A stretch of DNA of 64,000 nt from an uncultured Dehalococcoidia bacterium (GCA_958295865.1 CATQHF010000004.1:310001-374000); one strand, 5' to 3'; shown: positions 17,822 to 29,980, counted from the first letter of the stretch. The notes: generated by a model from the letters alone, not told the origin. Translations and numbers: made by a program.

Positions 17822-18229
17822 ATGAGCGATACGCCCCGCCAGCGCGCGACCGCGATAGTGCGGCGAGACGACCGCGTGCTGCTGGTGCGCGACAGGGGAA
17901 GGACGCCGTTTATGCTGCCCGGCGGCGGGATAGATGCGGGCGAATTGCCTGAAGTTGCCGTGGCGCGCGAGCTGAGCGAGGAGACGACTCTGACGGCGAC
18001 GGCGGTAAGATACCTGTTCGCGCACGATGGCAAGTATAACCGTCATCATGTTTTCAGCGTGCAAGCGGACGGCGATGTGAACTTGGCGCACGACCCGATG
18101 GTTGTGGAATTCGTCTGGTGGGACGGCAGCGCAGATGTGCCGGTGCATCCGCATGTGAGCGAGATACTGGACAAGGCGCGGGGCATAGACATAACCGGAC
18201 AGCGGTTCGACGAACTCAGACGGGAATAG
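17822..18229 (+). CDS. NUDIX hydrolase in the pyr operon
   Basis: 135 residues from the ATG at 17822 (an in-frame GTG at 17804 is an alternative). NUDIX box GGIDAGELPEVAVARELSEE is present, but the usual Gly near the end is replaced (EETTL instead of EExGL). It ends 9 bases before pyrC. Its place between pyrB and pyrC suggests nucleotide housekeeping, but no substrate can be assigned. Confidence 0.83.
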   Translation: MSDTPRQRATAIVRRDDRVLLVRDRGRTPFMLPGGGIDAGELPEVAVARELSEETTLTATAVRYLFAHDGKYNRHHVFSVQADGDVNLAHDPMVVEFVWWDGSADVPVHPHVSEILDKARGIDITGQRFDELRRE

Positions 18230-18241
18230 ATAGGATAGGTG

Positions 18242-19588
18242 ATGCTGCTAATCAAAGGGGGCAGGCTGATAGATCCGTCGCAGGGCGTTGACGGCATCGC
18301 CGACTTGCTGGTCGAGGACGGCGTGGTAAGCGGCATGGCGCGGAACATCGAGCCGCCTGAGCGCTTCGAGGTGATTGACGCTGCCGGCATGGTCGTGTGT
18401 CCCGGCTTCATCGATGTGCATTGCCACCTGCGCGAGCCGGGCTTCGAGGACAAGGAAACCATCGCAACGGGTACGCTGGCGGCGGCGCGCGGGGGCTTCA
18501 CGACGGTCTGCGCCATGCCCAACACGAACCCCACGATGGACACGGCGGCGACGCTGGAGTATGTGCGGCGCAAGGCGCGGGATGAGGCGTCCGTCCGCGT
18601 CCTCCCTATCGGCTGCATAACTAAGCGGAGCGAGGGTTCGGAGCTTGCGGAGATGGGCGAGCTTGCGGAGGCGGGCGCAATCGGGTTCAGCGACGACGGC
18701 AATCCGGTCGTCGACTCCAATATCATGCGGCAGGCGCTCAGCTACAGCTCGGCGCTGGGGCTGCCGGTCATCAACCACTGCGAAGAGCCGTCGCTGTTTC
18801 ACGGGGGCGCGATGAACGAGGGCTGGGTGGCAACGCGGCTGGGCATCAAGGGCATCCCCAACTCGGCAGAGGACATCATGGTGGGGCGCGACATCACGCT
18901 CGCGGAACTGACGGGCGGACGCTACCATGTGGCGCATCTGAGCGCTGCGGGCGCGCTGGAGATGGTGCGCCGCGCCAAAGAGGGCGGCATGGAGAATGTG
19001 AGCGCGGAGGTTACGCCGCACCATCTGACGCTGACGGACGATGCGGCGCTGGGCAGAACCGCCGACGGCGATGGCAGCGCGGGGGCATACGCGCCGCTGA
19101 CGCCCGCGGCTTATGACACCTTCGCCAAGGTCAACCCGCCGCTGCGAACGCGGGCGGATGTGGACGCGATGATACAGGGGCTGCGCGAGGGCGTCATAGA
19201 CCTGATAGCCACTGATCATGCGCCGCACAATCGCACCGACAAGCAGTGTACCTTCCACGAGGCGGCATTCGGCATCAGCGTGCTGGAGACGGCGCTGGGA
19301 CAGCTGATGGCGCTCGTGCATAGCGGCGCAATCGGGTTGCCGCTGCTCATCGAGAAGCTGACGCTCGCGCCCGCGCGCTTCCTGCGCCGCAACGACATCG
19401 GCACACTGAAGCAAGGCGCAGCCGCCGACATCACCATCATCGCCCCGGACGCCGAATGGGTGGTCGATACGGCGCAGTTCGCGTCCAAGGGCAAGAACAC
19501 GCCGCTGGAGGGCGCGACGCTGCGGGGGCGTGTGCATGCGACGGTGGCGGCGGGGGAGGTGGTGTATGAAGGCTTGGAACGGCGATAA
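18242..19588 (+). CDS. pyrC: Dihydroorotase (class I)
   Basis: 448 residues from the ATG at 18242 (a GTG directly precedes it). Metal-binding motif DVHCHLREPGFEDKETI, substrate loop TTVCAMPNTNP, central HCEEPS, VAHLSAAGAL, and the catalytic Asp in ATDHAPH. It cyclises carbamoyl aspartate to dihydroorotate. Longer than usual by about 20 residues in the DGDGSAGAYAPLTP region. AGGATAGG precedes the start. Confidence 0.96.
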   Translation: MLLIKGGRLIDPSQGVDGIADLLVEDGVVSGMARNIEPPERFEVIDAAGMVVCPGFIDVHCHLREPGFEDKETIATGTLAAARGGFTTVCAMPNTNPTMDTAATLEYVRRKARDEASVRVLPIGCITKRSEGSELAEMGELAEAGAIGFSDDGNPVVDSNIMRQALSYSSALGLPVINHCEEPSLFHGGAMNEGWVATRLGIKGIPNSAEDIMVGRDITLAELTGGRYHVAHLSAAGALEMVRRAKEGGMENVSAEVTPHHLTLTDDAALGRTADGDGSAGAYAPLTPAAYDTFAKVNPPLRTRADVDAMIQGLREGVIDLIATDHAPHNRTDKQCTFHEAAFGISVLETALGQLMALVHSGAIGLPLLIEKLTLAPARFLRRNDIGTLKQGAAADITIIAPDAEWVVDTAQFASKGKNTPLEGATLRGRVHATVAAGEVVYEGLERR

Positions 19589-19620
19589 TCAATGAAACAC
19601 CAAGAAATGAGGTAACTCCG

Positions 19621-20685
19621 ATGGACGAAATCAAGATATGGACGATTGACGGCTCCGGTATAAAAGAGATTCAGCCGACCAGCCAGACGGAGTCCGAGCA
19701 GTGGCTGGAGGAAAATCTCGTCAACAGGCCGGAGTTGCTGATGCCGGGGTTGACGCTGGTAGGGCGGCAGACGCAAACGGAGGGCGGCCCCTTGGATTTG
19801 TTGGGAGTGGACAGCGACGGCCGGCTGGCGCTGTTCGAGCTGAAACGCGGCATGCTGTCGCGAGACGCGGTAGCGCAGATTGTGGACTACGCATCCTATC
19901 TTGAAGGTATGAGTCCAGGTGCTCTTGCCGAATACATTGCCAACAGGTCAGGCGCAAACGGCATTGAAAAGATAGATGACTTCAAGGAATGGTACATCGA
20001 AAGCACAGAGGCGGAGAACTTGGATTCTCTGATACCGCTGCGTATGTTCTTGGTCGGTTTAGGCGTCGACGACAGGACGGAGCGGATGGTGAACTTCCTC
20101 GCCAACAAAGGTATGGATATATCGCTGCTGACTTTCTACGGGTTCCAGCAGGATGGCAAGACACTTCTAGCGCGGCAGATGCGGGTGGAAGCCGCCGACG
20201 CCCCCGATCCTCGTCCGGCAAGGCGGAGCCCAAGTACCGCCGAACTGCGGAATTCGCTTATCAACCGGGCTAATGAGTTTGGGGTTAATGACCTGTTCAA
20301 CGAAGTGATAGATATGTTCCGCCAAAACTGGGGGGACAGCAGTCAGCCCCGTAATCTTGGACTCACCCTCAGGTTCAGAGCGCTTGCCGAATCCGGTAAG
20401 CGTACTACACGCGCCTACGCTCGCGTTGACCCTGAACCGGGACAGGTGCGGATAGTTTTCTATCCCAATGCCGTTGAGTCGTGCAAAGACGAATTCCGGC
20501 CACTCATGAATGAAATCCTATACACAACCTATCCGCTTAATCGTGAGAAGGAGGCGTTAGAAATACAAGACACGGAGATTCAATTCCTGCTGACCGCCGT
20601 CGGATGGGAATTGCACAAAGAGAAGCTGAGTGGACTGGCGCAAGCCGTGTACAGTGCCCGGATGACAGCAAGTCAGGGGGAATGA
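19621..20685 (+). CDS. NucS/DUF91-like endonuclease domain protein
   Basis: 354 residues. N-terminal block SEQWLEENLVNRPELLMPGL, then GGPLDLLGVDSDGRLALFELKRG, a PD-(D/E)xK core (Asp ... ELK), then AVAQIVDYASYL. This is the pattern of the NucS-like nuclease fold used for mismatch or branched-DNA cleavage; the C-terminal ~150 residues are unrecognised. It sits inside the pyr-car gene order and is translationally coupled to the antitoxin gene (ATGA overlap at 20682), so it may belong to the inserted accessory block. Confidence 0.7.
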   Translation: MDEIKIWTIDGSGIKEIQPTSQTESEQWLEENLVNRPELLMPGLTLVGRQTQTEGGPLDLLGVDSDGRLALFELKRGMLSRDAVAQIVDYASYLEGMSPGALAEYIANRSGANGIEKIDDFKEWYIESTEAENLDSLIPLRMFLVGLGVDDRTERMVNFLANKGMDISLLTFYGFQQDGKTLLARQMRVEAADAPDPRPARRSPSTAELRNSLINRANEFGVNDLFNEVIDMFRQNWGDSSQPRNLGLTLRFRALAESGKRTTRAYARVDPEPGQVRIVFYPNAVESCKDEFRPLMNEILYTTYPLNREKEALEIQDTEIQFLLTAVGWELHKEKLSGLAQAVYSARMTASQGE

Positions 20686-21008
20686 CTATGGACACGACCG
20701 AACTTCTGCGTAATGTCCAATTCGTCTTGGACAGCGAGGGCAACAAGACCGCAGTGCAGATAGACTACGCCGCTTGGGAAGAGTTGTTGACTTTGCTGGA
20801 AGACATGGAGGACGCGGAGGAGATTAGGCGCAGCCGCGCGTCGGGCGAAGAGGCTATCCCATGGGAGCGGGCAAAAGCGGAACTGCTAGTGAACGACAAG
20901 CCGCTGCGTCCTTTCGGTCTGTGCGCCGGGGAGTTCACAGTTCCTGACGACTTTGACCATCCGTTGCCGGAGCATATAATCAAAGAGTTCGAAGGCGGTA
21001 CGACATAG
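20682..21008 (+). CDS. Antitoxin with two antitoxin-type segments
   Basis: 108 residues. Residues ~7-65 resemble a Phd/RelB-type antitoxin (NVQFVLDSEGNKTAVQI, WEELLTLLEDMEDAEEIRR). Residues ~70-106 resemble the DUF2281-type tail that usually precedes PIN toxins (PFGLCAGEFTVPDDFD, PLPEHIIKEFEG). Hence it looks like a fusion of two antitoxin modules. The stop is immediately followed by the PIN toxin start. The start ATG at 20682 overlaps the upstream stop; an in-frame ATG at 20688 has better spacing from AGGGGGA. Confidence 0.72.
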   Translation: MTMDTTELLRNVQFVLDSEGNKTAVQIDYAAWEELLTLLEDMEDAEEIRRSRASGEEAIPWERAKAELLVNDKPLRPFGLCAGEFTVPDDFDHPLPEHIIKEFEGGTT

Positions 21009-21371
21009 ATGAGACTGCTGCTAGATTCCCGTGTCTTTCTATGGCTCATAACCGGCGACAGCCGAATAACCGAAGCCATGCGAAGGGGTATTCTTAATAC
21101 GGACAATGAGGTATATCTGAGCGCCGTTTCAGCATGGGAAATCTCTGTCAAATATCAACTCGGCGATTCTTTGCCAGAGCCGCCGCAAAACTATCTGCAT
21201 ATACAACGGCAAAGGCATCAGATAGCAAGTTTAAGTCTTGACGAAGCCAGCGTCGCACATCTCGCAGAGCTTCCCTCAATACACCGCGACCCTTTTGACC
21301 GTATGCTTATCTGTCAAGCGCTTGAACATCGTCTAACTATCGTAACCGTTGATGAGATACTTCAATCGTAA
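21009..21371 (+). CDS. PIN-domain toxin, slightly shortened at its C-terminus
   Basis: 120 residues. PIN-type acidic residues: LLLDSRVFLWL (Asp6), AWEISVK (Glu), RDPFDRMLICQAL (Asp). Predicted Mg-dependent ribonuclease toxin. It follows its antitoxin without a gap. After the TAA at 21369-21371 the same frame continues CCT GCA CAA ATC TAT CAG TAG (P-A-Q-I-Y-Q), which resembles the normal end of such toxins (usually ...Y-P-V..). The stop may therefore be a recent Tyr-to-stop change removing about 7 residues. Confidence 0.83.
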   Translation: MRLLLDSRVFLWLITGDSRITEAMRRGILNTDNEVYLSAVSAWEISVKYQLGDSLPEPPQNYLHIQRQRHQIASLSLDEASVAHLAELPSIHRDPFDRMLICQALEHRLTIVTVDEILQS

Positions 21372-21425
21372 CCTGCACAAATCTATCAGTAGTTCCGATA
21401 CCGCCTAGAGGTAACTGAGGTTCAG

Positions 21426-22529
21426 ATGACCAAACTCGCACATCTCGTTCTTGAAGACGGCTCCGCTTACAGGGGCTATGCGTTTGGCGCGCGGGCGTCG
21501 GCGCATGGCGAGGTGGTGTTCGCCACTTCCATGACGGGCTATCAGGAGATGCTGACCGATCCGTCGTTCGCGGGGCAGATCGTCGTGCCGACATATCCGC
21601 TTATCGGCAACTATGGCATCAATGCGCGCGATTACGAGTCCCGACGGGTGCAGGTGGCGGGGTTCGTTGTGCGCGAGCATAGCTTGCGCCCAAGCCATTC
21701 GCTGAGCGAGAGGACGCTGGATGAGTATCTGCAAGCGGAGGGGGTCGCCGCCGTGAGCGGGGTGGATACGCGCGCCATCACGCGGCGGCTCAGGACTCAG
21801 GGCGTGATGATGGGCGTCATCGCGGTGGATGAGACGCCGGAGGATGCGCTCGCGCGCCTCAAGGGGATGCCCGCTTATGGCGATATGGACTTCGTGCGGC
21901 AGGTTACGACCGAAAGCGCATACGACTGGAATAGCCCGCTCTGGCGGCAGCCCGCGCCCGAAACCACGCGCCGCATACTGGTCAGCGACTATGGGCTGAA
22001 GTACAACATCCTGCGTATGCTGCGCTCTCGCGGCTGCGAGGTCGTCGCCATGCCAGCGACCGCGTCGGCGCAGGATATTCTGGACAGAAACCCCGACGGC
22101 GTGATGCTATCGCCTGGGCCGGGCGACCCGGAGCTGCTCGACTACGCGGTGGATACGACGAGGGGGCTGCTCGGCAGGCTGCCCGTGTTCGGGATATGTC
22201 TCGGCAATCAGGTCGTCGGGCGCGCCGTGGGCGGCAGCACATTCAAACTGAAGTTCGGGCATAGGGGCGCGAACCATCCGGTCAAGGACTTGCAGACGGG
22301 CTTGGTGCATATCACGGCGCAGAACCATGGCTACGCGGTGGATGCCGACAGCCTGCCGCAGGATGTGGAGGTTAGCCATGTGAACCTGAACGACGGCACG
22401 GTGGAGGGGCTGCGCCACAAGTCGCTTCCGGCGATGACGATTCAGTATCACTCGGAGGCGTCGCCGGGGCCGCTGGATAATGAGTACATGTTCGATCGGT
22501 TTATGGAGATGGTGGGGGATGGCGGGTAA
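21426..22529 (+). CDS. carA: Carbamoyl-phosphate synthase small (glutaminase) subunit
   Basis: 367 residues. N-terminal LVLEDGSAYRGYAFGA, and a class I glutaminase domain with GLKYNILRML, PGPGDPELL, the nucleophile Cys in FGICLGNQVVG, and HYQ-type residues near IQYHSEASPGP (His and Glu). It releases ammonia from glutamine for CarB. Preceded by AGGTAACTGAGGTTCAG. Normally carB follows directly; here about 2 kb of oppositely oriented HEPN/nucleotidyltransferase genes intervene. Confidence 0.96.
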   Translation: MTKLAHLVLEDGSAYRGYAFGARASAHGEVVFATSMTGYQEMLTDPSFAGQIVVPTYPLIGNYGINARDYESRRVQVAGFVVREHSLRPSHSLSERTLDEYLQAEGVAAVSGVDTRAITRRLRTQGVMMGVIAVDETPEDALARLKGMPAYGDMDFVRQVTTESAYDWNSPLWRQPAPETTRRILVSDYGLKYNILRMLRSRGCEVVAMPATASAQDILDRNPDGVMLSPGPGDPELLDYAVDTTRGLLGRLPVFGICLGNQVVGRAVGGSTFKLKFGHRGANHPVKDLQTGLVHITAQNHGYAVDADSLPQDVEVSHVNLNDGTVEGLRHKSLPAMTIQYHSEASPGPLDNEYMFDRFMEMVGDGG

Positions 22530-22575
22530 GATATGATATTGGAGGCAAGTATGCCATTTATCAGTAAGGGAGATT

Positions 22576-22806
22576 ATGCAATTGCTCACGAAATCCTACG
22601 AATTCGAGAACGGTCGCGCCAGAATGCTAAATAAGGGAGTCGTTCTCTGGAATGGGAGCGATGACGAAATCAGCGCTGAAAACCCACGACGATGGCTTGG
22701 CGATTTGGTATATGAAATGCTTGGTGAAGAACGGGTGTGGTCGCATGGCTACAATCTGAAGGGCATTAAAATAACAATCGAGATAGAGGAAGCGACCAGA
22801 CAGTAA
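22576..22806 (+). CDS. Small hypothetical protein
   Basis: 76 residues, not recognised. Acidic and aromatic-rich with a C-terminal strand GIKITIEIEE. AAGGGAGATT precedes the ATG. A 27-codon frame starts at 22551 (MPFISKGDYA) behind a stronger TTGGAGG site and overlaps this start in another frame, so either it is a leader peptide or the pair is one frameshifted gene. It lies directly downstream of carA. Confidence 0.4.
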   Translation: MQLLTKSYEFENGRARMLNKGVVLWNGSDDEISAENPRRWLGDLVYEMLGEERVWSHGYNLKGIKITIEIEEATRQ

Positions 22807-22861
22807 TCGCCAACTCAAGAAATGCCAGCGGTGGGGCTTGTTGCAGGATGCGCCAGGCGGT

Positions 22862-23287
22862 CTAGTCGCGGTTCTTGTCGTAGATGACCTTGCCGGTTTG
22901 CTTGTAGTATGTCAGTCCTAGTTCCTTGGGGCGGTTGTTGTATTCGTCGGGGGTGTACGCGCCGCGCGGCAGCAGCAGAGTATGCACTTTTGCGACTTTT
23001 TTGGTAAGCAAGCGCTTTCGGTGTAGTCCGTTTGATATGCCTTCAAAATTAGGGGAAACGATGATCACATCGATTTCTTCCCCACCGCGCGCGCAGCCTC
23101 TGGCATAGCTGCCCACCAGAACGGCTTTGTCAACTTCTATCTCGCTCTCAAGCGCCTTGACATACTTCAGGATTATGTCGCGCACCTGCTCTTCGGTTTT
23201 GACATATTCAATCAGGAGTCCGTCCTTGATTTCCGCTTCCACAACACCTTCGTACTCTATTAGAACACGGTTCTTGACTTCAGCCAT
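22862..23287 (-). CDS. MNT-type nucleotidyltransferase (module copy 1)
   Basis: 141 residues. LVGSYARGCARGGEEIDVIIVS is the nucleotidyltransferase motif (GS ... x-x-D), but the first catalytic Asp is Glu here (EID) whereas module copy 2 has DID. The last ~35 residues (AYTPDEYNNRPKELGLTYYK) are nearly identical to copy 2. It overlaps the HEPN gene upstream on the minus strand by 28 bases. The pair forms a HEPN-MNT toxin-antitoxin-like module; the enzyme may AMPylate its HEPN partner by analogy with MntA, though the substitution questions activity. Confidence 0.8.
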   Translation of the reverse strand: MAEVKNRVLIEYEGVVEAEIKDGLLIEYVKTEEQVRDIILKYVKALESEIEVDKAVLVGSYARGCARGGEEIDVIIVSPNFEGISNGLHRKRLLTKKVAKVHTLLLPRGAYTPDEYNNRPKELGLTYYKQTGKVIYDKNRD

Positions 23288-23637
23288 TCGTACACCTCTT
23301 CCGTCTGTGACAACACATCGGCGGCGATCTCTTCGTTATAGACATCTGAAGGTTCGGGATAGCGGGCTGACACGGACTCATTGGATAAGTCGGTTATGAA
23401 CCTATCGTACTCTTCGGGTATATCGATGCCTGCCATCCTCGCCAGTCTGTCCAGTACATGGGTATGAGGCGGCTCATCGCGTTCAAGTATATCCATCAAC
23501 ATCGCCTTCAGCGCCTTTTCCAGCGCAAGATGGCAGAAGAACACGCAATAGCGATATACCTCTTGCTGGTATAATAGTTGCGCGACGCTCAGGTCGTAGT
23601 CGGCCTGCGCCAGCCATAGTTCACCCGGAAGCTCCAT
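23260..23637 (-). CDS. HEPN-domain protein (module copy 1)
   Basis: 125 residues from the ATG at 23637 (MELPGELWLAQADYD); a non-ATG start 12 codons earlier is possible. Helix pattern DYDLSVAQLLYQQEVYRYCVFFCHLALEKALKAM is the COG2250-type HEPN core. In such modules the HEPN protein is the candidate RNase toxin and the MNT protein its partner. Gene order is HEPN then MNT. The first ~45 residues are identical to copy 2 and then diverge strongly. Confidence 0.82.
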   Translation of the reverse strand: MELPGELWLAQADYDLSVAQLLYQQEVYRYCVFFCHLALEKALKAMLMDILERDEPPHTHVLDRLARMAGIDIPEEYDRFITDLSNESVSARYPEPSDVYNEEIAADVLSQTEEVYEWLKSRTVF

Positions 23638-23659
23638 AGAATTATTGTAGAGAGGGGCA

Positions 23660-23750
23660 GTGCAGCAAGTCAATCACACATCCAATCCCCAAAAACCCCA
23701 GAAAGTCATGGTCATCGGCTCCGGGCCCATCATCATCGGGCAGGCGGTCT
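23660..23750 (+). pseudogene. Duplicated 5' fragment of carB
   Basis: Nearly identical to 24550-24637 ([15 protein letters not shown] ... GPIIIGQA) but with a CTG-to-ATG change, and terminated at TAG 23748-23750 where unit 2 begins. It is the displaced carB start left by the tandem duplication. Confidence 0.85.
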
Positions 23751-24177
23751 AGTCGCGGCTCTTGTCGTAGATGACCTTGCCGGTTCGCTTGTAGTATGTC
23801 AGTCCTAGTTCCTTGGGGCGGTTGTTGTATTCGTCGGGGGTGTATGCGCCGCGCGGCAGCAGTAATGTGTGCGCCTTTGCGGAATATCTGGCAAGCAGCC
23901 TCCGGCGGTCATAGTCCCTCATGTCCTCAAAACCCGGGGAAACGATGACGACATCAATATCATCCCATCCATCCGGATCCGGGCAGCCCCTGCCATAACT
24001 GCCCACCAGAACGGCTTTGTCAACTTGTATTTCGCTCTCAAGCGCCTTGACATACTCCATGATTATCTCACGCACCGCCTCTTGGGTTTTGGGATACGCG
24101 ACTATAATGCCATCCTTGACTTCGACTTCCACAACGCCTTTTCTGGCTATTAGGACGCAGTCCTTGCTCTTAACCAT
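23749..24177 (-). CDS. MNT-type nucleotidyltransferase (module copy 2)
   Basis: 142 residues. Complete motif LVGSYGRGCPDPDGWDDIDVVIVS with the catalytic DxD, in contrast to copy 1. Middle residues about 90-110 differ from copy 1 while the last ~35 are almost the same. It overlaps its HEPN partner gene by 28 bases. Confidence 0.84.
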   Translation of the reverse strand: MVKSKDCVLIARKGVVEVEVKDGIIVAYPKTQEAVREIIMEYVKALESEIQVDKAVLVGSYGRGCPDPDGWDDIDVVIVSPGFEDMRDYDRRRLLARYSAKAHTLLLPRGAYTPDEYNNRPKELGLTYYKRTGKVIYDKSRD

Positions 24178-24527
24178 TCGTACACCTCATTGGTCTGCAA
24201 CAAGACATCGTAGGCGATGTCGGCATTGTAACCACTCAAATCGTTGGGATAGCGCGCTGACACGGATTGAGCCGACAAGTACGACAGAAGCTCAGTGTAC
24301 CCACTCGGCATACCGATGCTTGCTATGCGCGCCAGTCTATTCAGATTGTGTATTCGTGGCGGCCTACTCGTCGCCCCATGCTCTAGCACAATACCTTTCA
24401 GCGCCTTTTCCAGCGCAAGATGGCAGAAGAACACGCAATAACGATATACCTCTTGCTGGTATAATAGTTGCGCGACGCTCAGGTCGTAGTCGGCCTGCGC
24501 CAGCCATAGTTCACCCGGAAGCTCCAT
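24150..24527 (-). CDS. HEPN-domain protein (module copy 2)
   Basis: 125 residues from the ATG at 24527. Same COG2250 HEPN core as copy 1. The second half (LEHGATSRPPRIHNLNRLARIASIG) differs. Its 5' end lies 22 bases from the carB start on the opposite strand, so the carB and HEPN promoters and leaders overlap. Confidence 0.83.
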   Translation of the reverse strand: MELPGELWLAQADYDLSVAQLLYQQEVYRYCVFFCHLALEKALKGIVLEHGATSRPPRIHNLNRLARIASIGMPSGYTELLSYLSAQSVSARYPNDLSGYNADIAYDVLLQTNEVYEWLRARTAS

Positions 24528-24549
24528 AGAATTATTGTAGAGAGGGGCA

Positions 24550-27963
<3,414 letters not shown>

Positions 27964-28084
27964 CACTCGTCCATATTGTACAGAAACATTTTAAGTCTGC
28001 CAGAAATAAACACCTGTCCCAATGTTGACCTTTACCTCCTGCATAAACTATCATCAACTCAAAATCTGCATTTGAGACAACAAT

Positions 28085-28939
28085 ATGCCCACACATCATA
28101 AGCTCGTACTTGGCAACTGCATGAGCATGGAAGAGCTGCCGAATGAAAGCGTTCATTTGATGGTTACTTCCCCACCCTACTTCAACGCTCCCTTTGACTA
28201 TGAGGGCATGTATCAGACCTACAACGACTATCTCCGCGTCATAGGCACCTTCGCACACGAAACCTATCGCGTCTTGAAGCCCGGCCGCATAGCCGTGCTT
28301 AACATCGACGATATGTTGGTCAAAGGCGAGAAGTTCCCAATTGTGGCCGATGCTACCAAACTCTTTCAGGGCGCGGGTTTCAGGTATCGGGATAGAATTA
28401 TTTGGAAGAAGCCGGACGGCTATTTGAGAATCAGCCGTAGAAGCGGAGTTCTTTTGCAGAACCCGTATCCAATGTATTTCTATCCCGACAACCTGCTGGA
28501 GAGCATCATCATCTTCCAAAAGGGCAAGTTCAATTACAAGTCAATCTCAAAGGAAGTCCGAGAGCAGTCAAGGGTATGCAAGAAGGAGTTCCAAGATAAC
28601 GGCTGGTATATGACACTTTGGCAGATGACAAATGTGCTGCCGGGTTCGCCTATGGAAAAGGACATAGCCGCCTTCCCTGAGGAACTGCCGTACAGAGCGA
28701 TAAAACTATTTGCCTACAAGGGCGAAACCGTGCTGGATCCCTTTGCGGGCAGCGGCACGACTATGAAGGTTGCGCGCCGGTTGGGACGGAACAGCGTCGG
28801 TATAGAAATAAAGAGTTCTCTCATGCCTACCATCAAAAAGAAAACGGGCTTCTCGGATGGTCAAGCGGCTGAACTGCAAGATGGCGACAGGTTTGAACTG
28901 ATTACTCGTGAGTCGGGAAGATATGGACCTATCGGCTAA
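28085..28939 (+). CDS. Beta-class DNA methyltransferase of a type II restriction-modification pair
   Basis: 284 residues. Catalytic motif IV (TSPPYF) near the N-terminus and the AdoMet-binding motif I (LDPFAGSGTT) near the C-terminus give the beta-class order, typical of N4-cytosine or N6-adenine enzymes. It overlaps the next gene by 17 bases, whose product is nuclease-like, so together they form a type II system. The pair sits in the cassette between carB and the first sbcC repeat. Confidence 0.92.
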   Translation: MPTHHKLVLGNCMSMEELPNESVHLMVTSPPYFNAPFDYEGMYQTYNDYLRVIGTFAHETYRVLKPGRIAVLNIDDMLVKGEKFPIVADATKLFQGAGFRYRDRIIWKKPDGYLRISRRSGVLLQNPYPMYFYPDNLLESIIIFQKGKFNYKSISKEVREQSRVCKKEFQDNGWYMTLWQMTNVLPGSPMEKDIAAFPEELPYRAIKLFAYKGETVLDPFAGSGTTMKVARRLGRNSVGIEIKSSLMPTIKKKTGFSDGQAAELQDGDRFELITRESGRYGPIG

Positions 28940-29969
28940 AATCACAGGCATAAGTTACACGCCTCATCTCTGCTCAAGTCTGCAAACCTTTGACTTTGCA
29001 GACTTGGAGCGGGCTTTCTCGAAATCTGCCTTTATCCTGAAAATTGATGCTCAAAACAGTGTCGCGGTCAGTTGGTGGGTTTCAGCAAAGCGCACCCGAT
29101 CCTACCCCTACGCACGTGTTTATAACACTTTGAATTTTTCAGGTAAGAGAATCACCATAATCCCAGTTTTCAAAGATGAAGGTAAGCGTGGCGATAGGGA
29201 TTTCTTGCAGTGGGACACCATATCGATGATGAGTCTGATAGGTGTTCATGTCATCATCGGCTATTATGCGGATGCCGAGAATAGCACGACATATCCCGGT
29301 GAAAAAATTACGAATCAGCGATTCGATGTTCAATCTGTGAAGAACAAGATTGAAGAGATACTTTCTTATCAGTCTGACGCTCTGCACTGGAACTTGGCGC
29401 AAGCTGATAACGTGAGCGAGATTGCACAAAAGGCCCTGGATAACTACGAGGCAATATCGAGACGATTGAATGTAGAGATGCACTCACTCGAATCTGCTAA
29501 AAGAAGAATTGAAAAGCTACACGAAGGCAGAGAAGCTTTCATGTCGCTTTCCCGTAATCAAGCGGAAGCGGCACAGCGGCGAGAGACTGTAACCTTGCAA
29601 CCGAAGGAGCAGGTTTCCGGCACAAAAGGCAACATCACCATCCAAAATTATCTGGGCGGGATCTACTACCTCACTTTGGACGAAGTGGAAGTCGCCGGAG
29701 CAGATATTCACTTGATTGAAGCGAAGCACAGCAGAAGAAGCATGCTGCCCTCAGCAAATGACATCAAGGACGCGCTAATCAAGATGTTCTTGTTCACTAA
29801 TCTTGGAGATGTGCAACTCGACGGGCAGACTTACAACCCCAAGCCCACAATGAAACTTACGGGCGGAAAGCCTTTCAACCCTAACGCTCTCCGCCCAGCA
29901 CAAAAGCGATTTTGGGACACGCTAAACCAGAAAGAAGCGCAAAACGGGTTTGTCATCCGAACGGGATAA
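28923..29969 (+). CDS. Probable type II restriction endonuclease
   Basis: 348 residues from the ATG at 28923. A PD-(D/E)xK-like site is visible in VEVAGADIHLIEAKHSR (Asp-x5-Glu-x-Lys, around residue 270). Its overlap with the methyltransferase gene is the usual restriction-modification layout. The residues around TYNPKPTMKLTGGKPFNP recall no specific enzyme, so specificity is unknown. Confidence 0.72.
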   Translation: MDLSAKITGISYTPHLCSSLQTFDFADLERAFSKSAFILKIDAQNSVAVSWWVSAKRTRSYPYARVYNTLNFSGKRITIIPVFKDEGKRGDRDFLQWDTISMMSLIGVHVIIGYYADAENSTTYPGEKITNQRFDVQSVKNKIEEILSYQSDALHWNLAQADNVSEIAQKALDNYEAISRRLNVEMHSLESAKRRIEKLHEGREAFMSLSRNQAEAAQRRETVTLQPKEQVSGTKGNITIQNYLGGIYYLTLDEVEVAGADIHLIEAKHSRRSMLPSANDIKDALIKMFLFTNLGDVQLDGQTYNPKPTMKLTGGKPFNPNALRPAQKRFWDTLNQKEAQNGFVIRTG

Positions 29970-29980
29970 CACTTTCAAAA

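Larger units (their letters stand above)
22861..23747. repeat. Tandem duplication unit 1 (about 887 bp: HEPN-MNT plus carB 5' end)
   Basis: The unit boundary heptamer CAGGCGG occurs at 22854-22860, 23741-23747 and 24631-24637. Unit 1 ends with a copy of the first ~88 bp of carB, and unit 2 runs straight into the intact carB. Unit ends are nearly identical; the middles have diverged. Confidence 0.8.

Noticed and set aside
18248..19537. 429-codon frame opposite pyrC (and a 445-codon one opposite hsdR)
   Set aside because: Shadow frames created by codon bias; composition is Arg/His/Ala-rich without motifs.
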